DNA of 64,000 nucleotides from Halococcus hamelinensis 100A6 (lineage in GTDB: Archaea; Halobacteriota; Halobacteria; Halobacteriales; Halococcaceae): assembly GCF_000336675.1 (NCBI RefSeq), contig NZ_AOMB01000040.1, positions 3,496-67,495 on the forward strand, read 5' to 3'. Below, piece after piece: positions 63,031-64,000 of this stretch (the first letter of the stretch is position 1; every line of letters begins with the position of its first letter). A program made the translations under genes and the position numbers. Below the pieces are notes generated by a model that ran no database searches, was not told the DNA's origin, and saw only the letters and a program-made list of their open reading frames with translations.

Positions 63031-63630
63031 TTAGAGCGACTCTCGGCCCGTCGAACGCCGAATCACGTTCCCGAGCGCTCGGATACCGGGATGGCCGTCG
63101 TAGAGCCAGAGCGCGAACACGAGGACGAACAGACCGAGGTAGGCCACCAGCACCGGTCCCAGGAGCTGCTGGACGTACTGGACGAAGTAGTAATCCGCGT
63201 TCGCGATCAGACCCGCACCCGCGCCGGGACCCACGATCGGGTCCGAGACGTCGACCCCCGGACGGGCCATCACCGGCCAGAACAGGAACCAGTAGTTGAG
63301 TTCGTTGCCGAGCGCCACCGACGGGAGCACGTCCGCCGGGAGGTGCGAGGCGTAGCCGACGACGAACGCGAAGCCGATGCTGGTTCGTGAGCGTCGGTAG
63401 GCGACGGCGAGCACGACTATCCAGACCGCGACGGCGACGAAGACCGTGTGGGCGAACACGCCGGCGGGGAGGAGGTCGAAGATCCACGACAGCGGTTTGT
63501 CGACGAGGTCGGGAAACTGGGTCCCGAGCGCGAGCGCGAGGGTCGGGTACTCCCCCGGTCGCCGTCCGGCGAGGTGACAGAGCACCGAATAACAGAGGTA
63601 GCCGACCGCGAGGTGGCCCCACGGAAACAC
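63031..63630 (-). CDS. YdjM-like membrane-bound metal-dependent hydrolase
   Basis: The 199-residue protein begins MFPWGHLAVGYLCYSVLCHL and has four or five helices, with SVALGNELNYWFLFWPVMAR in one loop. The N-terminal FPWGHLAVGYL and a later SHLPADVLPS contain the His/Asp residues that mark the YdjM (LexA-regulated inner membrane protein) family of predicted metal-dependent hydrolases. The substrate is unknown. It lies three bases after the gene at the window end, so both probably share a transcript. Confidence 0.78.
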   Translation of the reverse strand: MFPWGHLAVGYLCYSVLCHLAGRRPGEYPTLALALGTQFPDLVDKPLSWIFDLLPAGVFAHTVFVAVAVWIVVLAVAYRRSRTSIGFAFVVGYASHLPADVLPSVALGNELNYWFLFWPVMARPGVDVSDPIVGPGAGAGLIANADYYFVQYVQQLLGPVLVAYLGLFVLVFALWLYDGHPGIRALGNVIRRSTGRESL

Positions 63631-63633
63631 GGC

Positions 63634-64000
63634 TCAGCCACCCCCAGCGCTCTCGTTCGTCGGTGCGACGTCGACGGAGAGGTGGGCCGTCCGGTAGGCG
63701 TTCTCGGCGGTCGGGTCCGCGGGCGGCTCACCCTCGTAGAGGAGGTAGACCAGCTGGAGGTTCTCGCCCGAGGTGTCGGGTGTGACGGTATGTGGGTTCT
63801 GCCACGTCCGGTTTGCGGGGACGGACGGCGACGAGAACTGTGTGAGCTGGTTGCGCGAGAGCACCTCGCTGTTGTTGCGGTTCTGGAGCTGGACCACCAC
63901 CGAGTAGTTCGCCGCCACCTGTTCCTCGTTCTCGACGCTCACGACGTACTGCTGTTCTTCGCCCTCGGTGAGGTTCGTCGGGTAGTCGAAGTCGAGCTGG
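63634..64000 (-). CDS. DUF1616-like surface protein, C-terminal fragment
   Basis: The gene runs off the right edge, so only about 121 C-terminal residues are visible. They include LDFDYPTNLTEGEEQQYVVS and VTPDTSGENLQLVYLLYEGE, a beta-rich pattern that resembles the C-terminal domain of haloarchaeal DUF1616 membrane proteins from memory. The rest, including any membrane helices, is outside. The three-base gap to the YdjM-like gene argues for an operon. Confidence 0.65.
   Translation of the reverse strand, partial: QLDFDYPTNLTEGEEQQYVVSVENEEQVAANYSVVVQLQNRNNSEVLSRNQLTQFSSPSVPANRTWQNPHTVTPDTSGENLQLVYLLYEGEPPADPTAENAYRTAHLSVDVAPTNESAGGG

Overview
The window is chromosomal DNA of an extremely halophilic archaeon (class Halobacteria). 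The evidence is very high GC with strong third-position G/C, acidic proteins, promoters with a TATA-like box about 25-30 bases before the start codon and often no leader, twin-arginine signal sequences, halocyanin, Cbf5, a proteasome-activating nucleotidase (PAN), the Mre11-Rad50-NurA-HerA set and an AglD-like glycosyltransferase. The genus cannot be fixed from sequence alone; Halococcus is a guess.

Region 1 (1-13.6 kb) looks accessory and patchy. It holds the start of a glutamate-cysteine ligase, several very small cysteine-rich proteins, and a CHAT (caspase-like) protein that converges with a 45-residue membrane peptide. It also holds an AlkP-superfamily hydrolase, a PRC-barrel gene that seems frameshifted, a 2Fe-2S ferredoxin, an aldo/keto reductase, a Bat-type HTH regulator, a cyclodeaminase-like protein and glutamate dehydrogenase. 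Remnants are visible: a broken reading frame near 8.2-8.4 kb and a fragment of a second CHAT gene at 12.7-12.8 kb.

Region 2 (13.9-33.5 kb) is core. A radical SAM protein and an AglD-like glycosyltransferase/flippase protein come first, then regulators, an epimerase, family B DNA polymerase, and the tightly packed or overlapping run mre11-rad50-nurA-herA followed by PAN. This joins DNA end processing and proteasome control in one neighbourhood.

Region 3 (33.8-43 kb) holds purD with an acyltransferase, manganese catalase, halocyanin, a glutaredoxin-like protein, and a cytochrome bc cluster (Rieske protein, cytochrome b and membrane partners).

Region 4 (43.2-50 kb) is the carbamoyl-phosphate synthase region: an Lrp/AsnC regulator divergent from carA, then a TraB/RDD fusion and an HD-domain protein, then carB on the other strand. 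carA and carB share a nearly identical palindrome upstream, a candidate operator.

Region 5 (50.2-59.8 kb) contains conserved haloarchaeal proteins and the run adk - DUF106 membrane protein - cmk - cbf5, then a MazG-like protein and an MscS channel.

Region 6 (59.9-64 kb) has tRNA-Pro(GGG), a DUF433/DUF5615 toxin-antitoxin-like pair between two copies of a dispersed repeat, ilvD, and two membrane-protein genes, the last cut by the window end.

A mosaic, apparently noncoding repeat family occurs at about 17.4, 33.5, 60.0 and 60.95 kb. No CRISPR array, rRNA or intact transposon was seen.
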